From: Stenopsyche tienmushanensis
Taxonomy: Eukaryota > Arthropoda > Insecta > Trichoptera > Stenopsychidae
Assembly (NCBI GenBank): GCA_008973525.1
Contig: WACJ01000271.1
Location: forward strand, 248,001-312,000
DNA: 64,000 nt
Direction: 5' to 3'
A model generated the notes under the pieces. That model worked only from the letters and a program-made list of their open reading frames with translations. It was not told the origin of the DNA and searched no databases. The position numbers and the translations under genes are program-made. Each line of letters begins with the position of its first letter. The stretch's first letter is position 1. Shown here in pieces: positions 46,331 to 59,117 of the stretch.

Positions 46331-48836
46331 TATTATATAACCCTTTATTGATCCTATCAGATTTATGTCAAAATTTAATTTTTAACTACACTTGGGTCTG
46401 TTTTTATATGATAAATACGTTCCACGGGGAGTCGCATAAAAAAATTCGCATAAAAAAGACTTGAACTACATAGAAAACTGAAGGATAGGTTCCATTATTT
46501 TTAAAAACCGCGTAACTTCAAATCAATGCGATAGAATAAGTAAGAATAGGTAAGAATTTTTTCCACTTAAATCTGTTTCTTCGCTGTCATATAACATCAA
46601 ACCAATAATATCATCGTCGTTCGAGGGTGTATCCTCAAGCAATTCATCGACATAATTTTGAGAAAAAGTATCAAAGCCTTCTCCACCGAGTTGACTTGCC
46701 GAAGTAATGATTTCAACTGACAAGGTTGAGATTTTTATTATTTAGCTATCTGTAACTGCACTACTTTCCAACAGTTAATAACTCATTCTCTAGTTTATCC
46801 AATATATGTTGATAAGCGTTCTTAATATAACAATATTTTCACATTTGGATGTTCTGAATATGGATGACTTGAACGGTTGTAATTTGCATTTGTATTAATT
46901 TTGGATTTTTTTATGCGCATTCGCATAAAAAAAAGTTTTGTCCTCTATAGAAAAATGAAGTATAGGCTCCATTATTTTTGAAAATCACATAATTTCAAAA
47001 TCGCATAATAACATATTTAAAAAAAAATTAAACTATGAAAACAATGACTTTATTTTAAACAGTTGCCATTTTGTGATTTTTTTTCTATGGTAAAGACTAG
47101 TGAGACTACCAAAAATGCTATTTTTAATTGCCTTATTATTTTCCTGAGTTTTTATTAACTTTTTTTGTGCGATTTTGGGTATATTCTATATAACTGTTTC
47201 AAAGGTATGCAGTTTTTAAAACCCATGGAACGCAAAAACATAGCGTTTTGCACTCCATTTTAACTATTTAACTGCTTTTAAAAAAGAATAAGCGTGGAAA
47301 ATAAGTTTCAAGAATATAAACAATATTTATAATTATAATTTTGATTTTTTGTGTGTATTTTTGCTTTAGATGTTTGTCTTTAAAAAACATTAATGCTGTT
47401 ATTTGCGGTATTTAAAATTTCAGTGTGTTAATTTAATTTGAGTATTGTTTTCACAATTGAATTTGGCTCAAAATACAATTTGTGTCATTTCTTCGTATGA
47501 AGATGCTGTTCTAAACATAATGACTCACAAATAGCTCTAGAATTATTTTCTTTTGGTCACACTCGTTGGAAAAACGATAGCCTACATAAATGGAAAAATC
47601 TCGATCGTCACAAAATCCATAATTTAATGACGTCATTCAAAATGAGTGTAAGAATAACATGAAAATTGTCATTAAAGTAGATTATAAAGTCGTTAAAATA
47701 CGATGATGATTCCTTTAATTAGTCTATGACTAAGAAAAGGCGGGAAATTTTAAATAAATAAGTCTTTATATTTACAAAACTGATAGCTTTGGAAAAACAA
47801 ACTAACATTATCTACTCGAAGAGTAAAAATCCATCACATCTAGATTTATCACGAAGAAAAATCAAGTGCCAGGATTGAATTTGACACAAAATAAATTCAA
47901 GCAAAAGGTGCGACGTTTTTAATTCACTTATCTATCCATCAATTAACACAGTATATCGCAAAAACATGCAAATTTGGCAATCTTTGATTGACATTTTGAA
48001 TCTGATAACATACAATCGTTTAACATGAACCATATCAAACTACTTAAAAGTCTTATCCATGTATCGCTATTTATAAAAAATGCAAAAAAATTAAATGAAA
48101 ACCCATACAAGTGCTTTTTTTATATTTTCGCTATTTAAAAACATAAATTATTTTTTGTTTAAACAAGTTGTACTTAAATTGGTTGTGTTCTTCGAATCAT
48201 CATCACGACTTCGTATGTCGACATTATGTGGCCAAAATTTTAAGCTCGTGTACACGTAAACCTTTTTTATGTGGTAGATGCATTCCGCGGAAAATCATAC
48301 AACAAGAAATCGCACAAAAAAAGCTATGACTTACATAGAAAAAGTGAAGATGTGTTCCATGGATTTTAAAAACCGCATAACTTTGAAACTACTGTTTAAA
48401 ATATATCCAAAATCGCACAAAAAGTTAATAAAAAATCAGAAAAAACAATAAGGCAATTAAAAAATAACATTTTAAGAATATCTGGCATCTCAAATGCCAG
48501 ACGTCTACTAGAGAAATAATTAATATTTTAATTATAAACTATCATCACAGTATTATAATTTTCGTTGCGATTTTCAATATAACTGAAAATCGCAACCTTC
48601 TTTGGAAGAAATAATAAACCCAGTGTCAATGTCATCATTGTTCTGGTAGATTTACTTTTTCTCACAATATAAGTCATAATTAGTAAATAATTCGCTATAC
48701 CTCAAAAAAAATATTTCCCCAAAATAGCGACTGGTTAAAAAAATTTTTTTGACCTCATTTTATCACAGTTTTAAATTTTTTTAAATAGTTAAAAAATAGA
48801 TTTTGACATAAATCTGGTAGGAACAATAGTGAGTCA
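46331..48836. repeat. Inverted-repeat region with recurrent CGCATAA words
   Basis: 46331-46386 is inverted against 48781-48836 (shared CAGATTTATGTCAAAAT), and 47110-47190 against 48396-48475 (TTAATTGCCTTATT, TTTTTATTAACTTTTT, TGTGCGATTTTGG). Units near 46435, 46915, 48285 and 49265 repeat CGCATAAAAAA, ACATAGAAAA, GGTTCCATT and AAAACCGCATAACTT. This looks like stacked or foldback copies of one element, perhaps Tigger-related given 46523-46723. Confidence 0.55.
46523..46723 (-). pseudogene. Tigger/jerky-type transposase C-terminal scrap
   Basis: Minus strand reads ASQLGGEGFDTFSQNYVDEL then LEDTPSNDDDIIGLM and DSEETD. The Tigger C-terminus has the form A-x-x-V-G-G-E-G-F-x-D-x-x-x-x-D-V-x-E-L-L with an acidic follow-up. 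Only about 60 residues remain. Confidence 0.6.
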
Positions 48837-49754
48837 TATAGAAAAGGTGCGTGCCCAGTTTAAAGTAAATCAAATGATTAAAACTTGAGATATAATGTCA
48901 ACCGCGTTGAAAAAAGTAGTTTCGAGAAAAACGCGCTTAAAGATTTCATTCTACTAGGAACGACCATGATGCCGCATCACTAAAATAGCTATAATTCCGT
49001 AAGTAATTGGAATTTTAGAAATTCATTTGGAAAATTTATTTTTAAAAGTCCAAACATTGAAAAAATACAAAATCGATTTTTTCAAAACTCTCCACTAAAA
49101 TAAAGGGTGTTATCGTAATTCAGCGATAGTAGATGCAATATGATTTAAACTGTCCAAAATTTTATTTTTTTTCCAAATTTCGGTTAATATTGATGATATA
49201 TTTTCTATTTTATCCAAATTTTCTTGATACGTACTCTTTATGAAATAAAAAAAATGCTTAACTTTAACTTAACTTAAAAAAAACCGCATAACTTCGAAAT
49301 CGCGCAGAAATAAGTCGCACAAAAAGAAGTTTCAGTGTAAATACCATGTATTATGTTCTATTCATTATTTTGCATTATTGCAAAAATAAATAGAAGTACA
49401 TATCACATGTGAAAATAGACGAAAATTGTATCATTTTCCGAAGCATATTTCTTATTTTTTATTGATAATAATTTAAATGCAGTTGACATCAAAATACTAC
49501 TACAATCATATTTCAATAAATAAAACTCCATAGACTTTCATCTGTAATATTTTTAGAGAGTTTTAAAATGTATTTGAAATTTATATACTCTTTTTATAAA
49601 ACTTTTTTCACGACTTTATTACGACGTATTATTGTTAAAATTCTAAACAAGTGTCATATGTACATTGTTTAATTTTTCTGTTGAACATAAAACTAATGAA
49701 AAGCGATGTATTTTGAGTTTAACATCTGAAAAACGAGCGAAATTAATTACGAGC

Positions 49755-50165
49755 ACTACCCCTATCCAAAAATAAATGCGAATGGAAACCCCAAAGGAAG
49801 AAGTCTAAAGGCGTTAAATTCGCACGTTCTCGGTGGCCAGTTCAAATCGCCACCATTCGAGATAACCATGTCCTCAAATCGCTAGTGCTGAAAGTCCATC
49901 GTGGCATGCGCTGTGTGGCCCATAGCACCGTCCTGTTATCATCCAGTTTAGGCCATAAGAAGTTGAATATCATCGATCTGTAACGATAAATGCAATGCCA
50001 GTTTCATTTTGGAACGACGACTTTCTCGGGATGAATTTGGTGCTGGTGTATTTCGTGTTGATTGTCATCGTCCCAAATCCATTCAATTCACACATCCAAT
50101 CGTTCAAAAATGGGTCTCATCGCTAAAGATATTTTTTTTGGTGAAACGTTTCTCGAACGGAGCCC
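49755..50165 (-). pseudogene. Tc1/mariner-like transposase, C-terminal half remnant
   Basis: Minus-strand pieces in several frames: IEWIWDDDNQHEIHQHQ (family W-x-D-x-N-P-x-E-V-H), then HPEKV, YRSMIFNFLWPKLDD and LDFFLWGF. They follow the order of DDE transposases that carry the F-Q-Q-D-G-A block. Multiple frameshifts. Confidence 0.65.
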
Positions 50166-50439
50166 AGATTTAAGAAAATTGTTTTGTTGTTGATGATTTG
50201 CAAACGTTATTAAACACCTTTTATAACCTTGCATGATAATTTGCCATACAATACGAAGCAATTCAAAATAAATTTAACAGATGTTACTTTAAAAACATGG
50301 CCGCTATAATCTTACAAATTTCGAGCATCCCTACTGAAATACGCTGTGTTATATTTTTCATTTTGGATTTTATAGTAATTCATATGAATACAATTTTATT
50401 TTTAAAGTTGTAGTATTAGTAGTAAAATAGTATAAGTAT

Positions 50440-53165
50440 TTATCTGAAAGTGCTATTCTCGAGTAGTCTGAGAAATTCAACTTTGGCTGACTGACACATC
50501 TTCGTCTTTAAAAATTTCCTCATCAGTAGAAAACGGTCCTTATATTCAAGAATTGAACTAACGATTGTCCATGTCCGGGAAATATACTGCAGATAAATGG
50601 TGAATCGCAGAATTTTCAAACGTGATTTTTTCAGATTTGTTTTTACCAATTGCTCACACAGTTGTGTAAACATCGATATATCATCAACTTGAACTCTGCG
50701 TTAGTAAAGATCCAATTTATGCAGAAAACTTGCAACTTTATCCTGTGCTGTCAAGATATTCATCCTATTTTCTTGTTATCAGACTGTTGGTTTCACTGAA
50801 AAAATCAGCAAGATACGTCAGCATTTTGATGAATGATTTATCTTTTATTTTTTAGTACAATTTTATTTATTTTTGTGTTTTCTGGTTTTCGAAAAATAAT
50901 CCTATTTATTCACGGTGCTCATAAACTCTGTTTAAAATTCTCCCTCTCGACAGCCAGGGTACCTCTGTGTGGTTCAAAAACCATTAAATTTGGCTCCAAC
51001 TTCATCGCACAAAACTTTGAATAATCTGGAATTCGTAGGGCTTTGCTTCGTTTTGAATACGTCTTTATCACCAATAGTGGTGGAAAAAGACTTACAGAAC
51101 AAGAATTCCTCTTTTACAAGGTCATCTGTAATGTACCGAATTTATTTCAATAATTGTGAACACGAAGCTACATCGGTTGTCTTCTCCAATTGCAGCACAA
51201 ACATTGAACTTTCTTTAATTTCAGAAATAATGGTTGCCAAAATAACATTACTCAACTCTAAAATACGACTTTGAATTGTTCTATTGGATAATGATATTTG
51301 ATTAATCTTAGCCACGCGTTGCTTACCAATAACGAGAGATACAAACAAGGTTTCATGAGTTGCTTTCTTATAGTTTGCCGTTTTTTGTTCATAGCAATGG
51401 GATAAGCTATTTGATACAAAGCTTGAAGACACGATCCAGTTATCTTTTGTGCATTTCCTGCGGAAGCAAATTGCAAAAACTCTCTTTTATCTTAAAAAAT
51501 CAAATTATTTACATGCCAAATCATTATGAACATTCTCGAAATGTTATTTTAGTTTGCTCGATTTCATGCTCTCTGAACCAAAAACTTTATTACATATAAC
51601 AAACTGAGGCTTTTCTATATTCCTGTCAACAATGTTCGTGAAACCTCATTGCAGAAATGCTTCTTTATACAAGCGCTTTTTTCCAAAAGTAGAAGTCATT
51701 TCACTAAAAATAGTGTTACAAATGCGAAATTTACAGAATAGTGTTCGAGTAAATTGAAACTGAACCGTCTCCGTGGGTCTTCATCCCTCAACTTGCGTGA
51801 AGGATTGCTAGAAAAGAATTAGAACACAGTGAGACATCTTAAAAGAAAATACAAACCACATGACGCTCCTCTGTCATTCTATTATTATATATACATACCA
51901 AAAAATAATAGCGTCATTACCCCCGCAGAATAGCCATTTTACCCACTGTTTTAGAGAAACAGATTACTTTTGGATGAACGGATGCTTCAAATCTATCACA
52001 ATTAACTCCCGAACTATTTCCAAGAAAACCGATGCTTGTTTTGATCTGCCAATATTACTTTTCAGGGTGCTTTTAATATCATTAAAATGATTAATTTTGC
52101 ATAAATACATACAAGTATAATGAACATCACTTTATAAATGAATTTTCGCGTCGTAAAATGAAACTTTTCAGAGATAACTATTAATATAAATTTGCGTGAA
52201 TGTTTCATTTTGATTGTTTTGAAATTTTAATCCAAAATATAAAAAAGTTTTTTTATGATTTATGATTAAGATAAGTAAATAAATAAGATTATTTGAATTG
52301 GAATTTAAGATTGGGGAGGAATCATCATTCTTTTTAAATGATACTTTAATTATTCCAGTCCAGTCCAGAATCTAATAAATTATGTCAACTCTTGATCTAG
52401 AAAAATGTAATAGCTTTTAACAGCTTCAAAATTCGCTGTTGAGTTTTTGTTAACGCCAACATCATGTCATTCTCAACATTTAATTTAGTTCTTTATTTTG
52501 TTTTTTAAACAAAAAAGAGTTGAAAATCCAATCTCGTCGAGATATGTAATTGACACACAAATTAAACTAAAACTCGAAAGACAAACATCGTCACATTTAG
52601 GTATGAATGATACATGCTATACCAGAATTGCGCCGAGGAATACTGGCCAATTTCCAATGCGACTTGATATGATTCGATAAAGTCTCTGATGTTTGCAAAT
52701 AGTGTCATGCCAATGAAAGAACTCCAAATAATGTTTAGTATGTTCTGAATATTTCGTCTCTAATCGGAGTTGTGAAGGTGTCATAGATTCACAACTGAAA
52801 ACAACTTTGCACAACACGCATTGTGGCTTCTCTATTCCATTCAAGTTAGTAAAGCCGAATTACAGATATTCTTCTGAATGTTTACGTTTTTTCCCATTGC
52901 TGGGGAAAAAATAAACGAAATCTCTGAATATTTTCCCCATGTAATTAATAATATAAAAAATAAATCAATTCAATGGGAAAATATTAATTAACACTATCTG
53001 TTCAGTCATAAATAATCCACAATGTCACGATACTTTTTGTAACGAAGTGTTCAATAAGACTTAAAATATTCTGAAGATAATCTGTTTATTCTTTATAGTT
53101 ATTTTTTTGAAAACCCGTTGCTACCCCTTTCGGTATCACGACCCATGGGTTGGAAACCCGTGTTT
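50440..53165 (-). pseudogene. ZBED/SCAND3-like hAT transposase, broken
   Basis: Read on the minus strand: a hAT-type end near 53105-53165 (GGGTTTCCAACCCATGGGTC), then the BED-like zinc finger at about 52844-52700 (NGIEKPQCVLCKVVFSCESM). A gap follows, then 51476-51142 in two frames (LYQIAYPIAMNKK, NQISLSNRTIQSRI, VISEIKESSMF-like and QLEKTTDVASCSQLL). Next are 50673-50440 residues with weaker resemblance. S-N-x-T-I-x-x-R-I and Q-L-D-E-S-T-D-V-A are family hallmarks; here D-E is replaced by E-K. Dead copy. Confidence 0.72.
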
Positions 53166-53317
53166 TAGATATTCATAATGATTTCAATGCGTGATCTACG
53201 TGAGTACAATAAGTGGCTTGAAATATATATATATATGGAGTTTTTGAGATTTACGCGAGTCATATTTATATGATTTTAATTATCAAAATGTTTGCGTTTT
53301 TTAAGTTTTTTAAAGGC

Positions 53318-53447
53318 AAAAATTATAATGGAATTTTTACGATTCCGATATATCAAGGATTAACTACTACGATAGTTAATCCTTGATAATGAGCCCGATA
53401 GGTAATTCGAAATATCGGACAAAGGTAAAAATTCGATTATAATTTTT
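53318..53447. repeat. Foldback palindrome (130 bp)
   Basis: Outer arms 53318-53340 and 53425-53447 pair at 22 of 23 bases; inner arms TATCAAGGATTAACTA (53351-53366) and 53373-53388 pair perfectly around loop CTACGA. TCCGATAT and ATATCGGA between them also pair. No protein coding; a MITE-like or structured-RNA hairpin. Confidence 0.8.
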
Positions 53448-53766
53448 CAAACATAAATTTGATATAAATATGTGTGTAATGGCATATATTGGGCACCATT
53501 TGATATATTTTTCAATCTAAGATATCTTCCATAGATGCTCGTTTAATTTCCAATTAAACCGATATACTAACGTCGCGATGCACTCGTCTGAATGCAAATG
53601 TGCTGCCAAAGGTCAACATTTCAATACGTATTTTTAACATCCGGTATAAGAGGATCAATTCGAGCATTTCCGGACTCCTGGAAGGAATAAGGATTCAAAT
53701 CAGAAACTATAACGCCATTGTCTAATGCCTGTCATGCATCTTCCGGGTTGACAATAAGTTGGCGTG

Positions 53767-54040
53767 TATAAATGCGTGTGGAAACACGACACCCGTCATT
53801 CATACTTCGGACGTCGAACGACGAACGTGGATAATTAATTTTTTTCATTCGAAATAAACTTGTGTGTTTCGTCTTGGTGTAAGGATCTTAAAGTCAGTAA
53901 TTCTTGCAATCGTACTGTGCGAATGAAATATTTAAATATATCGAACCGTCAGATACTGGAGCTGCAGTTCAGAACATTTCTACCTTTGAGGACAGCTCGA
54001 AAGAGCCCTTAAATCAAGACGCTAGTACATCAACAAATCG
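53767..54040 (+). promoter_or_regulatory. Core-promoter-like cassette and candidate first exon
   Basis: TATAAAT at 53767-53773 lies 31 bases before the A of TCATTC (53796-53801), an insect initiator match. CGAACGACGAACG follows at 53815, near where an MTE would sit. AATAAA occurs at 53856 and TTGGTGTAAGGATC after it. 53910-54040 reads coding-like (EPSDTGAAVQNISTFEDSSK) but without ATG, ending AAATCG before GTAAAA. Either a host promoter with a first exon, or the LTR and leader of a retroelement (promoter, poly(A) signal and a tRNA-Leu-like primer site in that order). Confidence 0.4.
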
Positions 54041-54899
54041 GTAAAAATATAAGATTTTAACTTTAAATTTTATTAACACGCTCTATTAAGATCTCAAGAA
54101 GATGCATGAATTTCTACAATAGCATCATAATTAAAAATCAATTGATTCATGTATAATATCTCATAAAAACACTCATTTAACCATTTTTTTATTTATTTTT
54201 GTATGAAAAGGCAATTCATATCGATTTCATCTTATTTGTAATGTCTAATTAGATCACCCCGATAGATTCAGGATAAAAGCTTCTCCAGCTCGATTCTATT
54301 CGAGCTAATTATGAGTCAATCTCAACCATCATTGAATTCACAATTCCAGCTGCTGGTCGTTTTCCCGGTCGTTTCACATCTTACAGATTCTATGACAATG
54401 ATTCATCAATTTCTATATCATCACAGTATCACGTGATTTTCTCAATGCCTTTCTTTATATGGCGCATCGCTTTTATATTTCAATAAAAAAAACTTTCTAT
54501 TCATCCCCCGGTGCTTTAAAATATACCATATGCAATTTTAAGAAAATGTTATTATTTTCCCCTGAATTTGTAAAATCGATAATTGCGTTAATCGTTCAAA
54601 CTTTCCACTCAATTGACATAAAACTCGCATTTTTAACGACATGTGTAAATTATGCAATTTTCTTAGAATAATTTGAACAGTTGAATTTCGCGGTTTCCAT
54701 ATAAAAAAAACGTGTTATATAAATATTTTAGATCATATTTTCTATCAATGTTAAAGCTTGAATTAATGGATCGTTGGATGAAGCTGTCGTCAATTTGATA
54801 TTAACAATATTAAATTACAATTATTAATTGACTTCTTGTAATGCGATTTTTCAAAAAAAAAGTATTTTTAAAAAATGAAATAAATAAATTCATTTTTAA

Positions 54900-55234
54900 C
54901 CCGTTGCACTCTTATCGGCTACCCTACCCACGTTATCACAGAAATGTGCATTTACGAACCCTCATTTTATATAATATAATTTTAGAAACAAATAAAGTAT
55001 TGTATTGATATTGAATTTATATAAATTTGTAGACATCAATGATCTATAAGAGTGTTAACAAATTTATAATATGTCATTGGTGTTTGATTATTTTTTTGTT
55101 GTGATACGTTAAATTATATGAGATATTACACTTTTCCAGCCCCCCGAAAAAAAAACAACTTTCTCCACCATTTCAATGACCAAAACAATATGTCGAAGCA
55201 AATGTCCCCTGAGGGGACAACGAAATGCAAAAGG
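54900..55234 (-). mobile_element. Short piggyBac-derived element (335 bp)
   Basis: TTAA at 54896-54899 and 55235-55238. Ends read inward CCCGTTGCACTC and CCTTTTGCATTT. A minus-strand scrap near 55140-55195 reads WSLKWWRKLFF, the piggyBac motif also seen at 24590. TGTCCCCTGAGGGGACA at 55203-55219 is a perfect palindrome. An internal-deletion derivative of a piggyBac element. Confidence 0.72.
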
Positions 55235-55402
55235 TTAAATAAAGATATACGTATCAATCAAAAAACGCACACAAATAAATATATAGACTTTTTTCTCGTT
55301 TAGTGCTCTTCTTCTGCAACACGTCGTGCTAATTTCATCCAAATTACTCTCAGATAATTAGTATTTATGTCGATAATTATTTTGTCAATTTTTTAGAATT
55401 AA

Positions 55403-55549
55403 CCTTTCCTTGACCATGATGTATTTATTACAACTCGACTCTAATAATGTGAAAATCGATATGAAATATAACAGATACGGGGTTCAGAATTTCGTATGGT
55501 GTACCAAATACATATCATAGTAACGCGCGGGTGTTTTTCGCAGAAAATG
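55403..55549. mobile_element. TTAA MITE (family A), most complete copy
   Basis: TTAA at 55399-55402 and 55550-55553. Reads CCTTTCCTTGACCATGATG, TATTACAACTCGAC, ATCGATATGAAATATAAC, GATACGGGGTTCAGAATTTC and CGCGCGGGTGTTTTTCGCAG. Best reference for the family (147 bp). Confidence 0.8.
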
Positions 55550-55553
55550 TTAA

Positions 55554-57794
55554 AAATGTACCTAAATAGTCAAAGATTATGATATTAAAATTAAAATAAT
55601 AAAATACATATATTTAAAATAACTAATCTCGATTTTGTAAGAACTTAATTTATATATTATGTACAATGAAAGATAAATTTTCATTCTGTCAACCAAAGCG
55701 TAGTTGTGAATAGTTTGATCCTTGTAACAATTAAGAAGTCATACTATACGTCAAAAATAAATATCGATTCAAGAAAATTGATAAATATTAGTTGGTAAAA
55801 AAACTGATTATCTGGCATAGACACTTCGATCCTTTTTAATATAAATTGTTGATATTTCAGCACAATTAGCTGTGGTGAGAGCATATTTTGGCACTTAAAT
55901 CATCTGTATCAATAACGTATAATTGAGGTCGACTAAATCAAAGGCGCAACAAGGTCGGGGCAATGCCCTAGGGCCCGAATTTTATTGGGTCTTTAATGCA
56001 CTTTAATGCCGAATTGCTGCCATATTAATTTATTTGCGACAAATTAATAATTTGAGAAAATATAACACAAATATTACAATTATTGGTATTACAATACAGC
56101 AGAATCTCCTCTTTGAAATAATAGAACACTTCCAATTTTTATTTATAATCAGTCAATTCAATGGAAATATTTATGCCTCAGATCTCTCAAATTTATCGAC
56201 AGACAGATGATGCACATTTTATTGCACAAATAACGCTTATGAACTTCAGCTGCTGTAAAAAATAAGCAGTTAAAATATTACTAAGCCTAATCAACTACAA
56301 TTAAACATAAATCTGAAATTAAATTTATCTTACATCGTCTTGAATAATTTGAATTCGAGTAGATTTATAAATCACTATTTTATCATTTTTAATACTTGTA
56401 TAACTTCGCTGAAAATCAGGCAGTAGTAAAATTGTCTTTTTCTTAATTTATCCTATTTTTCTGGATCAGAAAACTAAATACTTGAAACAATTAAAAAATA
56501 TTGATGATTGCTTAAAACTCCCATTTATATAATCTTATTTTCATTCGATCATATGTGGAAGCGCAATAGGAATTCATCACAAAAATCCTTTCCCTATAGA
56601 GATCACCTAGATCCGATAACAGATATGGCATCTTGAGAACAAGAACGTAAATTTAATCAAAGAAGAGTTTTTCGTATCATTTATTGCTGAAGATTTTTAA
56701 CCATGCACATTTTATTAAATAGATATAAAACCTGGCAATATCACATGAACCATATTATGTAACTTGGATAATGATGAGCACTTTTATAATATTTCCAGGA
56801 TACTGAAAGATGCAAAACGATTTTTTTTTTTTCAATTTTACAAACGTTAATCCATATTCAAATGTTTTCCTTATCCATAATTTGAATACAATCAGTTCGA
56901 AAATCAAGCTACTTTGCCAGCATTTTTGACAATCTCATAAAACCAGGCAGAAAAAACCAATTTCTTCCGGCTACGTTACGGGAGTTGTTTTAAAATGTTA
57001 TCGATGTTATCTGAATTATTCTGATTGAGGCATTAGCAAATGAATGCAATATCAAAATACCAATCGAAAAGTGTCACAAACATACTGCTTTGTCACGTCT
57101 CAATTGAATATAAATTATCTATGTGTTGAATGACAACTGTACTGGATATGTGTACTTTATTTTTAGACACGGTTATCAGATTAATATGTTAAATATTAGT
57201 TGACAAAAGAATTGTTTTTGCATGTTATTTATAATTACCTCCTTCGATACAGTCAATATAATATCTATGATAATAATATTATATCGGTGTGGTAGTAAAG
57301 GCTTGAATTAGTCACCAGTGGGTCTAGTATAGATAGCATATCACTCGGCAAGTCTATAGAATTTTTAAAATTTAAAACATCGTTTTTTTCGCAATTAATA
57401 AAAAAAATCCTACGAACTTATTGAGTGATATGTTTGATTTTAGGAAAAATAAAGACGTTATGGTATTTAAACTTGGGGGGGCGATTTATTAATAAAATTA
57501 AGCAACCGGAATTTTGCACACATTTTTGAAAGCTGCTTTTTTGTCTACAAGTGTCCATCCTCCATCGCATATATCATAGACACGCACGCTGACACAGTGC
57601 GTTGCGACACCTTTGTTGTGTATGCGTCTGCCTATTTTATTATATATTACACAAACACAGCATATATTCTAGCCAACAATTTTCGTTAATAAATGGGGAA
57701 AAAAACAATGCATAAATTATTTGATAAGAAGTTTCACTTCTACCGTGCGTGCGTGTATACTTCATGCTGTCATGCGGAATCGTTTACATTTGAA
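55554..57794. other. Intergenic, little recognised
   Basis: A+T-rich; no coding signal. 57399-57425 resembles 1835-1860 (AATCCTACxAACTTAxTGAG), too short to interpret. Confidence 0.4.
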
Positions 57795-58180
57795 CATTTT
57801 TAGTTCAGGATTATCACAAGACATAATGTATATTTTAAATTTTTTATTAATATTATATACACACCATTAAAATTAATGATTTTTTTCAAAGTATCTAAAT
57901 TAACTCATAATACTAATAAGAAAAGCTTTTTATAAGGCATTCCGACCAAAACATCCCAAAATAGATTCAGTTACGTAGTAAAGATCATTCAATGGGCAGC
58001 CTTAATGAGGCTTGTTGAATTTATTTAAAAATAAAATGGGAACAACAAGATCCATTAAAATGTGAAGACATTTTTTGATTCACAAATATGTGTAATTATA
58101 ATTTTAAGGTCTTAAAAAACATTTTATTTTTCTGTGAAAAATCATAGTGACTCACCGGTGCGTCGCTAGCGCTTAAGTGG
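57795..58180. repeat. Relative of the 34899 TTAA element
   Basis: Shares TTCAGGATTATCACAA, AACAAGATCCATTAAAA, GAAGACATTTT and a run of similar sequence with 34990-35620, and ends before TTAA (58181-58184). The left end is not clear. Confidence 0.6.
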
Positions 58181-58839
58181 TTAAAGACTTGATATTCAAA
58201 AATATATTCTAAATACTTCACAATGGTACAAATTGCATGCAATATAAATATTAAATGAAAATTTATTATATTGTTGATGTTTATGCATCTCAATTGAAAA
58301 ATTAAAATTTAGTTATGTATTTGATTGACGATTAAATTTCATAACAACTTTTAATTGAACAAAGTCAAATCGATTTGGATTTAAATCGCACAAATCTAAA
58401 TAGTTCGTTAAATAAAAGCAATATTCCACTCTTTGAGTTAAAATGAGTTCAAGCGAGTTTCGTACCGTAAATAAAAACTGGATGTGGCAAGTCGAATCCA
58501 GTGCAAAATTGCCAACATTAGTATGAAATGATCGCGTCGTTAATTCATTCGTGTATAGTATTTTTTTTCTTACTAACTGAAGCACAATTATTTTTTTGTC
58601 ACAATAGTGCTATGATTATTTCTGTTGATAAAACGCACGAGCAAATAATTACTCAGCTGGGATTTACTATGATCATTAGCGAGACTCGATAGACTTATAT
58701 TGACAATCAACCTAATTAGTATTCATTGATAATCTAGAAGAGAATATATACTTCAAATCGTATCCAATAAGTATGCTCAAAATTTCAAGCAAACGATTTT
58801 AACGACTATCCATAAAACAATATTTAGAATCCATCTTTG

Positions 58840-59117
58840 TTCGTATGTAATGCGTTGTCATATCGTTCATCAGATTGCATTAAAACTTCGTTCATTTATT
58901 GCTAAGGATTGCGCGAATAACATAAGCATAGTCTAATATATAAAAATCAATATGTGTTTGTCCGTATTTAATACGCTTCCATGCCGTTCATCCGATTGCG
59001 ATAAAACTTTGTTAACTTATTGTTTATACTTGCGGGAATAACATAGATATAGTAAAAATCTTGTACACAGTTTGTTATGCGAGACATGGCATTGCAACAC
59101 ATGCCGGGTAATCGCTA
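58840..59117 (+). mobile_element. Helitron-like element with 3' terminus
   Basis: Two tandem units as at 42616-42860 (GATTGCATTAAAACTTCGTT, CATAAGCATAGTCTAATATA), then GGCATTGCAACACATGCC, a short stem, followed by GGGTAATCGCTAG. A hairpin just before a terminal CTAG is the Helitron 3' signature. No Rep/helicase coding present, so non-autonomous. Confidence 0.72.
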
